58,097 nucleotides of DNA from IIICB1 sp035968095. GTDB lineage: Bacteria > Cyanobacteriota > Cyanobacteriia > Cyanobacteriales > SIO1D9. Positions 26,591 through 35,597 of this stretch are shown in pieces (position 1 is the first letter of the stretch; each line of letters opens with the position of its first letter). Made by a program: the position numbers and the translations under genes. The notes under the pieces were generated by a model. It worked only from the letters and a program-made list of their open reading frames with translations. It was not told where the DNA came from and made no database searches. The DNA is taken from NCBI GenBank assembly GCA_035968095.1, contig JAWQFW010000004.1, forward strand, positions 1-58,097, written 5' to 3'.

Positions 26591-27373
26591 CTATTGCAAC
26601 AACTCAGCCGCCCAAGCTACATCTGCTTCCGACAAAGCTGGTGCTGGCTGTTTTGTATAATCGACCACGAGATCGTAGCTGCCGCGATCGTATGTTTGAT
26701 GTAACAATTCTTGTAAATTAAGCTTTATTTCAGGATCTTCTTCTAATAACGGTAAAGGAAAAATCGGAATTTCACATTGCAAATTAAACGCATACAAATC
26801 CGCACTAGGACGACTTTCACTCCGACTTACCAAAATACGATAATCAGTTTTGATTCCTTTACTCTCCATCGGCATTTCTTTCCCACTACGCAGTAAATCT
26901 ATCTCAATCAAATGAGTTGAACTACCCAAGATTTTTTGCCGTTTCCTTTCATATTGATTTCTCCCTTCTCCCGCTCGTTTGTTTTTTGGCGACAAAATTT
27001 CAATAACTGTAATAACTTTACCACTGCCCACTGCTCTTACTTCTAAATACCATTCTTGCACAGTTTCGGGTAAGGGAATAGTAACTGTTACGGGTTGCGT
27101 TGGAGGTGCAGCCACAGCAACGTTACTTTGACTAGATTTACTCGATTTAGTGGTTGTTTCCGTAGTTTGAATAATCACATCACCAGGAATACCTACCAGC
27201 ACTGAATCATCATCTCTATTGTCATAAACTCGCTCTTCAATTTCCGCTCGATATTGAGGACGTAATTGAGGATTAATTACATCAGCAATTGCTACAATTA
27301 ACCATTTGTGTATTCCTTGCCAAATTCCGGGTTGCTCTAAATAAGGATTCATTCCTGGGAATGGTGAAGGCAT
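26591..27373 (-). CDS. DUF4058 family protein, copy 1
   Basis: 260 residues starting MPSPFPGMNPYLEQPGIWQG, the signature of cyanobacterial DUF4058. Other conserved stretches are YLEVRAVGSGKVITVIEIL, SPKNKRAGEGRNQYERKRQK, LIEIDLLRSG and YRILVSRSESRP. The pattern IEILSPKNK...EIDLLR recalls PD-(D/E)XK-like or Uma2-like folds, but no function is established. It is clearly paralogous to the gene at 27705-28487 along its full length. Its end is 6 bp from the convergent channel gene. Confidence 0.85.
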   Translation of the reverse strand: MPSPFPGMNPYLEQPGIWQGIHKWLIVAIADVINPQLRPQYRAEIEERVYDNRDDDSVLVGIPGDVIIQTTETTTKSSKSSQSNVAVAAPPTQPVTVTIPLPETVQEWYLEVRAVGSGKVITVIEILSPKNKRAGEGRNQYERKRQKILGSSTHLIEIDLLRSGKEMPMESKGIKTDYRILVSRSESRPSADLYAFNLQCEIPIFPLPLLEEDPEIKLNLQELLHQTYDRGSYDLVVDYTKQPAPALSEADVAWAAELLQ

Positions 27374-27379
27374 ATTTTT

Positions 27380-27716
27380 ATCTTCTTTCTCCTCTGCAAA
27401 TTTATTGCCAGCTTCCTAACTATTTTAAAACATTTTTACGACAATTGTAACCTTTATTAAGCTATCTTTTTTTCTCTGCAAACTTATTTCCAGTTTTCTA
27501 ATACCAATTTTATTTATCTACGCTACATAATCTTGTGTAAAGACGTTGCAGGCAACGTCTCTACAGGTTTGCGTCTGTAGCATTAGTTTATGTAAATAGT
27601 ATAACTATTTTAAAGCATTTTGGCGACGATTGTAAACTTTATTAAGCTATCTTTTTCTCCTCTAAGAATTTGTTTTTCCTAATTATTTTAAAATATTTTA
27701 CTAATTATCGTAAACC
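27380..27716. repeat. Three degenerate ~84-bp tandem units between DUF4058 genes
   Basis: Unit 1 is 27380-27463, unit 2 is 27464-27500 plus 27602-27648, and unit 3 runs from 27649 to about 27716. Each has 'atctt...ctcctctgcaaattt' then 'taactattttaaaacatttt' and 'attgtaacctttattaagct', with substitutions. Unit 2 is split by a MITE. Unit 3 runs into the 3' end of the second DUF4058 gene, which suggests that the unit arose from the tail of an ancestral gene copy. Confidence 0.7.
27501..27601. mobile_element. 101-bp MITE-like element, copy 1, with TA target duplication
   Basis: It starts ATACCAATTTTATTTA and ends TTTATGTAAATAGTA with imperfect terminal inverted repeats, and has an inner hairpin AGACGTTGC-ag-GCAACGTCT. 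The neighbouring empty repeat unit reads ttccTAACTATTTT where this one reads ttcTA-element-TAACTATTTT, so a TA was duplicated. TA duplication suggests movement by an IS630/Tc1-type transposase supplied elsewhere. Confidence 0.7.
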
Positions 27717-28487
27717 TTGTTTTTCTAACAAATCGTTAGCCCAAACTGAATATTCTGGAGAGAAATTTGGTACAGGTGGGCGACTATAATCTATTCTTAA
27801 ATCGAAACTACCCAACTCATACACTTCATCGATAAGCTGTGATAATTCTACCACTGGTTCTACATCTTCTGAGCGTAAAGGTAAGGGAAACGAAGGGATT
27901 TTTTCTGGTAAATTAAAAGCATACAACTCAGCATCAGGACGAGTATTACTCCGACTAATTAAAATTCGATAATCGCTTACTATTTCTGCACCATAAAAAG
28001 GTAAATAATTTCCTTTACGAAGCAAATCTATTTCGACTAAATTCGTTAAACTTGCGAAAATTTTTTGCCGTTTTGCTTCGTATTTTCGACGACCTTCACC
28101 AGCAGCTTTATTCTTAGGAGAAAGAAGTTCAATAGTTGTAATAACTTGCCGAGTAGTAACTTCTTTTACTTCTAGATAAGCTTCTTTTTGAGCAAAAGTT
28201 AAAGGAACTTTTACAGTTATTGGTTTGGTAGTAAGATTAGCAACACCAAGGTTTGAGTTAATCGACTTATTTGTTTCAGTTTGGACTACTAAATCGTCGG
28301 GAATACCAATAAGTGTAGACTCTTCTTCACTCGTTTGATAAATTCTTTCTTCTACAGCAATATAATATTTTGGACGCAGTTTTTTACTGAGAGAATTAGC
28401 TAGACTATTAATTAGTCGATTATGTACATCTGACCAAGTTGTCGGATTTTCTAAATAAGGGTTCATTCCGGGAAATGGTGAAGACAT
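27705..28487 (-). CDS. DUF4058 family protein, copy 2
   Basis: 260 residues, same length and layout as the copy at 26591-27373: MSSPFPGMNPYLENPTTWSD, YLEVKEVTTRQVITTIELLS, PKNKAAGEGRRKYEAKRQK, LVEIDLLRKG and YRILISRSNTRPD. The two are diverged paralogues. Codon use resembles the neighbours. Both are on the minus strand, but the 331-bp repeat-filled spacer makes one transcript uncertain. No function is established for the family. Confidence 0.85.
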   Translation of the reverse strand: MSSPFPGMNPYLENPTTWSDVHNRLINSLANSLSKKLRPKYYIAVEERIYQTSEEESTLIGIPDDLVVQTETNKSINSNLGVANLTTKPITVKVPLTFAQKEAYLEVKEVTTRQVITTIELLSPKNKAAGEGRRKYEAKRQKIFASLTNLVEIDLLRKGNYLPFYGAEIVSDYRILISRSNTRPDAELYAFNLPEKIPSFPLPLRSEDVEPVVELSQLIDEVYELGSFDLRIDYSRPPVPNFSPEYSVWANDLLEKQGLR

Positions 28488-28570
28488 AATTATTTATTCT
28501 TAATAGTGAAATAACTTAAGTTAGTAATCGATAAACCACAAAAGTTGAAGATACTTCTGTGGTTTTGAAT

Positions 28571-29443
28571 TTATGCAGTTTCCATCCAATTCAGTAATTC
28601 TTGCATTTTTTGCTGCATTGTTGCAGCATCAGCGTGGTAGCGGCGACCGTGACCGGGTAAGACCCATTCAAAGCTATAATTAGCTAACTTGTGCATTGAT
28701 TTAACTAATTCAGCCCAAGAATACCAGCAATGATTACGAAAAGCGATTAATTGCTGAAGATCATCTGACCAAGCTAGATGATCGCCTGTAAAGAGGAACT
28801 GATCCTGGTATAGTAGGACAGTGTGACCTTTGGTGTGACCGGGAACGGGGATAATTAATAAGTTTGGTGCTAATTCAAATGTCTCTACACCTTGGAGTTT
28901 AATTTCGATGTCCTGAGTTTGAGGGGAAATTTCGTCTTGATGGAGAATGCGATCGCACTGAAAATGTTCTCTATATTTCTGATGATCGGCAATGTCGTCT
29001 CGATGAGTGAGGTACATATATTTCACCCCTCCCATCTTTTCGAGTTGTTTTACCAACGGTGGGGTAAAGCGAGGAGAATCTACTAAAATGTTACCTTCGG
29101 AACGTTGAATAAAGTAACTCGCTGCACCAAAAGAACTTTCGGAATGATAACCGCAATGATAGATGTTATCGGTGACTAAAATTGGTATACTTGTTTGTAC
29201 TGCTTTAATATCTTTTGGTTTTTCGACTGTACCAATCGATGCAGTGGGACAAGCTAAAAGTGCTTGCAGTGCGCGTAAGCGTTGTTTTTCTGATTCGGGT
29301 TGATGATATACTGCTGATTGTCCGTCTTGACGATTAAATATTTCTGGTGTCATCCAACGACAAGTGTCGCAGTCGATGCAGGTGCTATCAACGTAAAAAT
29401 TCCCCGCAATGTTTTGGGGGCGTTTTTTCTCTTGGGTAGCCAT
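28571..29443 (-). CDS. Ferredoxin-metallo-beta-lactamase fusion protein
   Basis: 290 residues. The N-terminal ~75 residues are a single-cluster ferredoxin-like domain (DSTCIDCDTCRWMTP with a later ACPTASIG), which supplies four Cys for one 4Fe-4S cluster. The rest is a metallo-beta-lactamase fold with YLTHRDDIADHQKY in place of the standard HxHxDH, then VPGHTKGH, FTGDHLAW and VLPGHGRRYH. The first metal ligands are HRDDIADH, so the first site keeps one His and the Asp-His pair but differs from the norm. It resembles a conserved cyanobacterial and plant-type MBL fused to ferredoxin; the reaction is unknown and could be redox-gated hydrolysis. Confidence 0.85.
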   Translation of the reverse strand: MATQEKKRPQNIAGNFYVDSTCIDCDTCRWMTPEIFNRQDGQSAVYHQPESEKQRLRALQALLACPTASIGTVEKPKDIKAVQTSIPILVTDNIYHCGYHSESSFGAASYFIQRSEGNILVDSPRFTPPLVKQLEKMGGVKYMYLTHRDDIADHQKYREHFQCDRILHQDEISPQTQDIEIKLQGVETFELAPNLLIIPVPGHTKGHTVLLYQDQFLFTGDHLAWSDDLQQLIAFRNHCWYSWAELVKSMHKLANYSFEWVLPGHGRRYHADAATMQQKMQELLNWMETA

Positions 29444-29766
29444 ATTGTCAAGTCAATAATACAAAAATTTACGTTTTTCCCGAACTACATTTGCGTAGTC
29501 TGAGATTTCTATTTTAGCTGCGATCGCCAAATCTAGCTTTTTCCTTGATTTATTGCCCGATCAAATAAAGTTCGGATGTTTCTGAATTTTGTAGCCTCAA
29601 GATTTTGCTCGCTAATACTTCAAGTTCAATTTAGATTCTTATCTAAAAGCCTAACTTTAGATTTTTCGAGTGGAGAAGTGGGAAATAACTTTTGAGAACA
29701 AAAATTAGCGCGCGCTCAAGATTTATGATCTTTTTAGTTAGTAATTAAAGATTGTAAACTTTTTAT

Positions 29767-30017
29767 AACGAAATTGCTATATAGATATAATATTAACCCA
29801 ATACAACCTTATCTAGGTAAAATATTAGGGCATATACTACAGTCTTGTCAAGCCCTAATTTTTCGTTAGTTTACTGATTCTATTTCTCAATAAGTAGCAG
29901 TTTTTTAGTATACTGTGATACAAAGTTGCAATTTTTGCAAATTTGCAACTACAAAGATAATACACAAGAAAAATATTGTTTCAATTTTCCCTGCGACCGT
30001 ATCGATCGACAGTATAA
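29767..30017. repeat. Duplicated ~250-bp region, copy 1, upstream of the TPR-CHAT gene
   Basis: It matches 35598-35848 along its whole length with scattered substitutions and indels; for example 'acagtcttgtcaagccctaa' and 'gcaactacaaagataataca' are identical. It ends about 50 bp before the TPR-CHAT start and so should contain its promoter. The bases from 29444 to 29766 hold nothing I recognise. Confidence 0.85.
29908..29948. promoter_or_regulatory. Candidate operator region: GTA-N8-TAC and a 14-bp palindrome
   Basis: GTATACTGTGATAC (29908-29921) fits the NtcA consensus GTAN8TAC, and TTGCAAATTTGCAA (29935-29948) is a perfect palindrome. Both are kept in the downstream duplicate (35740-35753 and 35767-35780), where GTATCCTGTGATAC still fits. 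No TAN3T box lies at the usual NtcA spacing, so control by NtcA is only a guess. Confidence 0.35.
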
Positions 30018-30067
30018 TTTTAGTTAATTGTTAATGGCTCATTGTTGATTGATAAGTAGTAATTAAA

Positions 30068-33000
30068 ATGACTCGCCATCTATTCGCTTTGCTATTAACT
30101 ACACTGATTGTCACAGAAGCTTCGGCGATCGCCCTTGGCGCTAGCGCTACTGCGCTAATCGCGTCTAGTTCAGCGTCGAAAAACAAAACCGACAGAGAAA
30201 CCAATCCCAAGAATATTCTGGCGCAAAACTCCGATTCAGCTTCCGGTCGAGAGTTAGTGGAACAAGGGGAAGGATTGAGCCAACAACAGATGATGACGGC
30301 TCGATTAGGGGCGATCGCTAAATGGGAAGAAGCTCGGTTAATTTGGCAGCGTGAAGGGAATTTAGAGCAGGAGGCGGCGACATTAATCAAGCTGGGTGAA
30401 GCTTACTACAATTTGGACGCGACCACCCTAGCACAGGAACGGTACAGTGAGGCTTTAGCCTTAGTACGACAGCTTGGAGAACGCCCATTAGAAGCCTTGA
30501 TTTTGGGTCAACTAGGAAGGATTTACCAAGCTAATTCCAATTTTAATGCTGGTCTTAATGCTGACCGATTGCGCTTTGGGTCTGATTACGGTCTTTCTTC
30601 TGTTCAGTCTCGTCTGTCAGACGTTTTACGCGAAAAAAGCTTCAGCGATCGAGACAAAGCAACTGAATCTTATCAACAAGCTTTAGAGATTTATCAAGAT
30701 TTGAATTCGTCTTCTACAACCGCAACATTTGCATCGCGACAGGGGGAAGCTAGATTGCTTAATCAGTTAGGAAAATCTAGATATGGTAGTGGTACAAGTG
30801 AATACTACGAATCAATTTTTCAGCGAGCTTTAGAGATTTATCAAGAAATTGGAGACAAGAAAGGAGAAGCCGTTGTTCTGAGCAATTTAAGTGAATTTTA
30901 CTTCTTTGGATCGTCCGATGAGCGAGCGGGATTGGAATTATTTAATCAAGCTCAAACCCTTTATCAAAATATTAGTGCGTCTTCTGAAGAAGATAGGAAT
31001 TGGGCGAAGAAAAGGGAAGCTCTGCTTTTAATAAATACGATGGTTCGCTATTGGTGGAGGGAGAATCGAGCAACCGCGTTAGAGTTTCACGAGCAAGCGT
31101 TGAGTCTTTCCCGTGAAATTGGCGATCGCCAGGTCGAAGCATTAATTTTAGAAAATTTGGGCTATCTCTTTGGATCGAATCCTCAAAAGGAATTGGAGTT
31201 TTATCAGCAAGCTTTAGGGATTTATGAAGAGCTAGGCGATGTCGTTAAGCAAGGGGTAATTTTAAGCAAGTTAGGTATTAGATATCGTTTGCTAGGAGAG
31301 CAATCTAAAGCTTTAGAATTTCATTCTCAGGAATTAAAAATTTCAGACGCATCAAGGGAGTTTTATACTCAATTGGGGGATTCTGAACGAGCGTTAGATT
31401 ATCGCTATCGTCAGCCGATTATTTTAGGTAAAATCGGTCGAATCTATGGTGAGTTAGAAGAGGTAGACAATGAGGTAGAACAATATCAACGAGGACGAGA
31501 GATTTATCGAACCCTTAACGATCCAAAAGGAGAAGCAACGTTTCTGATTGCGATCGCCGAACAGTACGGATATGCAGAGCGTCAGGAAGAAATGTTGACG
31601 TTTTTAGAGCAGGCAGTTCAGGTATATCAAGAAGCAGGAGATAGGGAAGGGGAAGCGGAAATTCTAAATAAAATTGCCACCGTTTATATATACCAATTTG
31701 GCGATTTTGACCGAGGATTAAATCTTTTCGAGCAAGCATTGAGCATTTATCAGGAAGTAGGTAATCGTACTGAAGAAGCGAGGATTCTTTCTAGAATTGC
31801 TAAAGTTTACGAAGAAGAATTAGACGAGAAGGAAAAAGCGATAAAGTTTTATAATCGCAGGGTTTTGATTGACCGAGAATTGGGAGAAAGTAGCAGAGAA
31901 GTCGATAATTTTAGAACCATAGCAAGACTGCATTATGAATTAGGCGATCGCGCCACGGCATTAGAGGTTTTTGAGCAAGCCGCAAGGGTATATCAAGAAC
32001 CAGAAGATTTAGCAAAAGAAGCCAGAAGTTTAGTTGAAATTGCTGAAGATTATATCAAATTAGAAGAACCAGAAATTGCGCTAGAGTTTTACCAACGGGC
32101 AACTCCTCTTTATCAAGAGTTAGAAGATTATCATAAAGAAACACTTTACCTGAGACGAATGGCTGAAATACACTACGAATTAGACAACGTAGAAAAAGCG
32201 ATCGCTCTATTTGCTCAAGCGCGACAAGTTTACCAAGACAATAACGATCGCTCTGGGGAAGCATGGACGCTTTACCAAACGGGAATTACCTATACAACTC
32301 TGGGAGATTTAGAGAAAGCATTGGAGTCTTATGAAGAAGCAGTAGAAGTTTACGATCGAGAACCCGATGCTTCAAATATTTTAGATATTTTCCTGCGCGC
32401 GAGTCGAATCTATGCTTATTCAGGGGAAGCAGAGAAAGCGAAAGAATTTTGCGATCGCGCCGTGGTTTCCGCCCGAGAATTTCTCCAATCTCAACAAATG
32501 AGAATGGCTGAAGTCTTTCGAGAGATTGGGAAAGTTTGCTATCAAGTGGGAGATACTGACAAGGCTTTGGTGGCGTTTAATACTTACCGACAACATTATC
32601 AAAGTATTGGGAAACGAGAAGAAATCATCGGCTTGATACGCATCGGAGAAGACTATGCAGAATTAGGAGATATAGAGCAAGCATTAGAGTTTTTTAATCG
32701 AGCGCAGTTGGTGTATCGAGAAAATGATTTCCCGGAAGAAGAGATCAATACTCTAAATCGGATTGCTTACATCTATTCTCGTTCGGGAGACTATCCTCAA
32801 GCCTTTGATTTTTATACTCAAGCCCTAACCCTTGCTCGTCAGATTAATAATTCTCAAAAAGAAGTCGATGTTTTGTCGAGATTAGGAGAAGTTTATGAAG
32901 AGTTAGGGGATGAGGAGAAAGCGTTAGCTTCCTATCAAAACGTTCTACAACTTTATCAAAATCTTGAAAGTCCTGGTGGTGAAGTGGATGCTTTAGAAAA

Positions 33001-35026
33001 AATTGCTTCTCTTTACGAAAAGTCAAAAAACCTCGAAAAGGCTTTAGAAGCTTATAGTAAGGCTCTAGCAATTTCTCAAGAAAATGGTATTCCTAATGGG
33101 ACGACAAACTGGTACTTAACAAAAATGGGTCAGTTTCACTACCAACTGGGAAATTTAAACCAAGCTCTAACCTTTTTTAACCAAATTTCAGCCAAAGGAG
33201 GAGCTAATAGCTTTGTTTATGTTCAATTGGGCAAAGTTTACTCGGATTTAGGCGATTTAGATAAAGCCTTGGAAGCTTTCAATAAATTTCTTACATTATC
33301 CGATAATGACTACCCAGAAAGAAGAGCAGAAGGACTATTTGGGATCGCCGTAGTGGAACGCAAGCGAGGTAATTTAGATATTGCTTTAACCCGCATCGAA
33401 GCAGCGATCGCCCTCATCGAAGCAGTAAGAGCAAAAAAAGACTCCCCCGAACAACGACAAACCTTTTTCGCCACCAAACAAGAATATTACGAATTCTACA
33501 TCGACTTGTTGATGGAGTTGCACCAACAAAACCCCACCAAAAGTTACGACGCGCAAGCCCTCAACATCAACGAACGCTCCCGCGCCAGAAGCCTCCTCGA
33601 ACTCCTCGCTGAAGCCAATACCGACATCCGCAAAGGAGTTGACCCCGAATTAGTTCTCCAAGAACGGCGCTTGCAGCAACAATTAGATGCTCTAGACCAA
33701 AGAGAAGTTACCCTGAATCGGTCAGAATCTACGCGAGAACAAGTTATAACCCTGCAACAGGAACGCCAGTATCTCCTCAACCAATACCAAGCCCTACAGG
33801 GGAAAATTCGCCAAGAAAGCCCTAGCTACGCCGCGCTGACTCAACCTCAACCCGTCACCCTCGAACAAATTCAGCAACAAATTCTCGATGACCATACTTT
33901 GGTGCTACAATATGAACTTGGTGAGAAACGTAGCTATGTCTGGGCGATTACAAAAGATAGCTTAACCAGTTACGCGCTTCCCTCTCGCCAAGTAATCGAA
34001 CAAAAAGCCAGACAGTTTCGGAACAATCTCGTGCGTCTGCGCGATCGCCGCCAACCCCAAAAAGCGATCGCCTCTGGTCGAGAATTAAATGCCCTGATTC
34101 TCCAACCCCTCAAAGATTATCCTCAGAAAAAGCGCCTCGTCATCGTCGCCGATGGAGCCTTACACTACATCCCCTTCAGCGCGCTTCCCAATCCTGGTCG
34201 AAAAAACGTCTCTAGCCGCTTGGTAGAAGCTTACGAACTCGTTCATCTTCCTTCCCTTTCTACCCTGGCTATTTTGCGTCAAGATTTAGCCCAACGGCAA
34301 AAAGCCCCTCAACAACTTGTCGCGATCGCCGATCCGGTGTTTAGCACGAACGACCCGCGCTTGCAAAATGATTCCGCGTCTCCCGACTCTAATCCCATTT
34401 CCTTACTGCCCCGCGCCGTAGAAGATGTGGGGATTCAACTCGAACGTCTTCCCGGTACTCGCAGCGAAGCCGAAGCGATCGCTACTCTCGTTCCTGAATC
34501 TCAACGCCTTCAAATCTTTGATTTTGCAGCTAACCACCACTCGATCGTGAATACCCCCTTGAATCAATACCGTACCATACACTTCGCCACCCACGGTATC
34601 CTCAATAGCGTTAACCCGGAACTATCTGGGTTAGTGCTGTCTCTCGTCGATGAACAGGGCAATCCCCGCAACGGCTTTCTCCGTCTCCACGATATTTATA
34701 ACTTAGATTTAGCCGCCGATCTAGTTGTACTTAGTGCCTGCAAAACCGGACTAGGTAAAGAAATTCAGGGGGAAGGATTGGTGGGGTTGACAAGAGGGTT
34801 CATGTATGCAGGTACGCCTCGGATCTTAGTCAGTTTGTGGAATGTAGATGATGCTGCAACGGCGGAGATGATGACTCGTTTCTATCGGCTCATGTGGCAA
34901 GAAAAACTTTCACCCCCAGAAGCTTTACGAGAAGCACAATTAGAGATGCAAAAAGAAACTCAGTGGACAGAGCCTTTCTATTGGGCTGCATTTACTTTGC
35001 AAGGAGAATGGGAGGCGATTGAATGA
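30068..35026 (+). CDS. Exported giant TPR-CHAT protein
   Basis: 1652 residues. The N-terminus is a signal peptide (MTRHLFALLLTTLIVTEASA) followed by a 13-codon HIP1-related repeat. About 30 TPR-like units follow to about residue 1130 (ALEIYQEIGDKKGEA style), many with Gly-Asp turns typical of Tetratricopeptide_7/12 arrays. After a coiled coil (about 1180-1290) comes a CHAT domain with the caspase-like His in HFATHG (residue 1509) and Cys in VVLSACKTG (residue 1558), so the dyad is intact. CHAT proteases with TPR sensors act in bacterial defence (for example Craspase) and other signalling; this one is predicted to work outside the cytoplasm, so a role as a CRISPR-linked effector is unlikely. 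Substrate unknown. Confidence 0.9.
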   Translation: MTRHLFALLLTTLIVTEASAIALGASATALIASSSASKNKTDRETNPKNILAQNSDSASGRELVEQGEGLSQQQMMTARLGAIAKWEEARLIWQREGNLEQEAATLIKLGEAYYNLDATTLAQERYSEALALVRQLGERPLEALILGQLGRIYQANSNFNAGLNADRLRFGSDYGLSSVQSRLSDVLREKSFSDRDKATESYQQALEIYQDLNSSSTTATFASRQGEARLLNQLGKSRYGSGTSEYYESIFQRALEIYQEIGDKKGEAVVLSNLSEFYFFGSSDERAGLELFNQAQTLYQNISASSEEDRNWAKKREALLLINTMVRYWWRENRATALEFHEQALSLSREIGDRQVEALILENLGYLFGSNPQKELEFYQQALGIYEELGDVVKQGVILSKLGIRYRLLGEQSKALEFHSQELKISDASREFYTQLGDSERALDYRYRQPIILGKIGRIYGELEEVDNEVEQYQRGREIYRTLNDPKGEATFLIAIAEQYGYAERQEEMLTFLEQAVQVYQEAGDREGEAEILNKIATVYIYQFGDFDRGLNLFEQALSIYQEVGNRTEEARILSRIAKVYEEELDEKEKAIKFYNRRVLIDRELGESSREVDNFRTIARLHYELGDRATALEVFEQAARVYQEPEDLAKEARSLVEIAEDYIKLEEPEIALEFYQRATPLYQELEDYHKETLYLRRMAEIHYELDNVEKAIALFAQARQVYQDNNDRSGEAWTLYQTGITYTTLGDLEKALESYEEAVEVYDREPDASNILDIFLRASRIYAYSGEAEKAKEFCDRAVVSAREFLQSQQMRMAEVFREIGKVCYQVGDTDKALVAFNTYRQHYQSIGKREEIIGLIRIGEDYAELGDIEQALEFFNRAQLVYRENDFPEEEINTLNRIAYIYSRSGDYPQAFDFYTQALTLARQINNSQKEVDVLSRLGEVYEELGDEEKALASYQNVLQLYQNLESPGGEVDALEKIASLYEKSKNLEKALEAYSKALAISQENGIPNGTTNWYLTKMGQFHYQLGNLNQALTFFNQISAKGGANSFVYVQLGKVYSDLGDLDKALEAFNKFLTLSDNDYPERRAEGLFGIAVVERKRGNLDIALTRIEAAIALIEAVRAKKDSPEQRQTFFATKQEYYEFYIDLLMELHQQNPTKSYDAQALNINERSRARSLLELLAEANTDIRKGVDPELVLQERRLQQQLDALDQREVTLNRSESTREQVITLQQERQYLLNQYQALQGKIRQESPSYAALTQPQPVTLEQIQQQILDDHTLVLQYELGEKRSYVWAITKDSLTSYALPSRQVIEQKARQFRNNLVRLRDRRQPQKAIASGRELNALILQPLKDYPQKKRLVIVADGALHYIPFSALPNPGRKNVSSRLVEAYELVHLPSLSTLAILRQDLAQRQKAPQQLVAIADPVFSTNDPRLQNDSASPDSNPISLLPRAVEDVGIQLERLPGTRSEAEAIATLVPESQRLQIFDFAANHHSIVNTPLNQYRTIHFATHGILNSVNPELSGLVLSLVDEQGNPRNGFLRLHDIYNLDLAADLVVLSACKTGLGKEIQGEGLVGLTRGFMYAGTPRILVSLWNVDDAATAEMMTRFYRLMWQEKLSPPEALREAQLEMQKETQWTEPFYWAAFTLQGEWEAIE
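30125..30163. repeat. 39-bp HIP1-related element in frame in the TPR-CHAT gene
   Basis: It begins GCGATCGCCCTTGGCGCTAG and ends GCGCTAATCGCG, and is identical to 36828-36866 in the ZIP gene. Length is exactly 13 codons; here it encodes AIALGASATALIA directly after the signal peptide. The core GCGCTAGCGC is palindromic. Confidence 0.85.
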
Positions 35027-35163
35027 ACAATTTTTCGAGAGGATTTGTATATCATTGGAATGAATTAAGCAAGTTGAACAATTCTGGGGGTGAATGGCGA
35101 TCGCTACTTGGAAGCAAGACCACAAGACGATTTTTCGAGAGAGTTTGTATATCATTGGAATGA
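35023..35163 (+). CDS. Possible 46-residue peptide gene overlapping the TPR-CHAT stop
   Basis: ATG 35023 overlaps the TPR-CHAT stop as ATGA and has GGAGG seven bases upstream (35011-35015), a good site for coupled translation. The product (MNNFSRGFVYHWNELSKLNN..., ending RVCISLE) is encoded by the first 100-bp repeat unit and runs into the second. Because 100 is not a multiple of three, later units are read in another frame, which argues against a conserved protein. Listed only as a candidate. Confidence 0.25.
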   Translation: MNNFSRGFVYHWNELSKLNNSGGEWRSLLGSKTTRRFFERVCISLE

Positions 35164-35239
35164 ATTAAGCAAGTTGAATAATTGTGGGGGTGAATGGCGA
35201 TCGCTACTTGGAAGCAAGACCACAAGACGATTTTTCGAG
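35027..35239. repeat. 100-bp tandem repeat running into the gap
   Basis: TTTTTCGAGA recurs at 35031, 35131 and 35231, so the period is exactly 100 bases. Units 1 and 2 differ at only a few bases. The unit contains GGCGATCGCTACTTGGAAGC and TCATTGGAATGA. Diverged fragments occur after the gap (35340-35362) and at 35848-35885. It lies directly after the TPR-CHAT gene; the real number of units is unknown because of the gap. Confidence 0.9.
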
Positions 35240-35339
35240 NNNNNNNNNNNNNNNNNNNNNNNNNNNNNNNNNNNNNNNNNNNNNNNNNNNNNNNNNNNNN
35301 NNNNNNNNNNNNNNNNNNNNNNNNNNNNNNNNNNNNNNN
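35240..35339. other. Assembly gap (100 Ns)
   Basis: Exactly 100 Ns, the conventional size for a gap of unknown length, inside the 100-bp tandem repeat. The missing sequence could be one or many units, or could hold a lost gene. Confidence 0.95.
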
Positions 35340-35597
35340 AGAGTTTATAGATCATTCCAATGATAAGCAAAGCTTAAAATATTTGCAAAGGTAGCAAGAG
35401 TCTAGCTCAACTTTGCTTTTGCTAAACTCAAAATGAGCCGTTAAGCTTTTGATTCTTTAGTCGAGGCATTGTAGATAACAAATATAGCACTACATTTTTG
35501 CTTTAAGACATAATTTTCAAGTTCGAGCGATTATCTTGATTGAATTCTTGTTAAAATATATTGCGTTTCAAAGTGAGTGAAGAAATATAAATTTTTG

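Noticed and set aside
30068..35026. CRISPR-linked TPR-CHAT (Craspase-type) effector
   Set aside because: The protein has a signal peptide, and no gRAMP/Cas7-11 or CRISPR array is in the window.
35027..35239. CRISPR array
   Set aside because: The 100-bp units follow each other directly without unique spacers; no cas genes are present.
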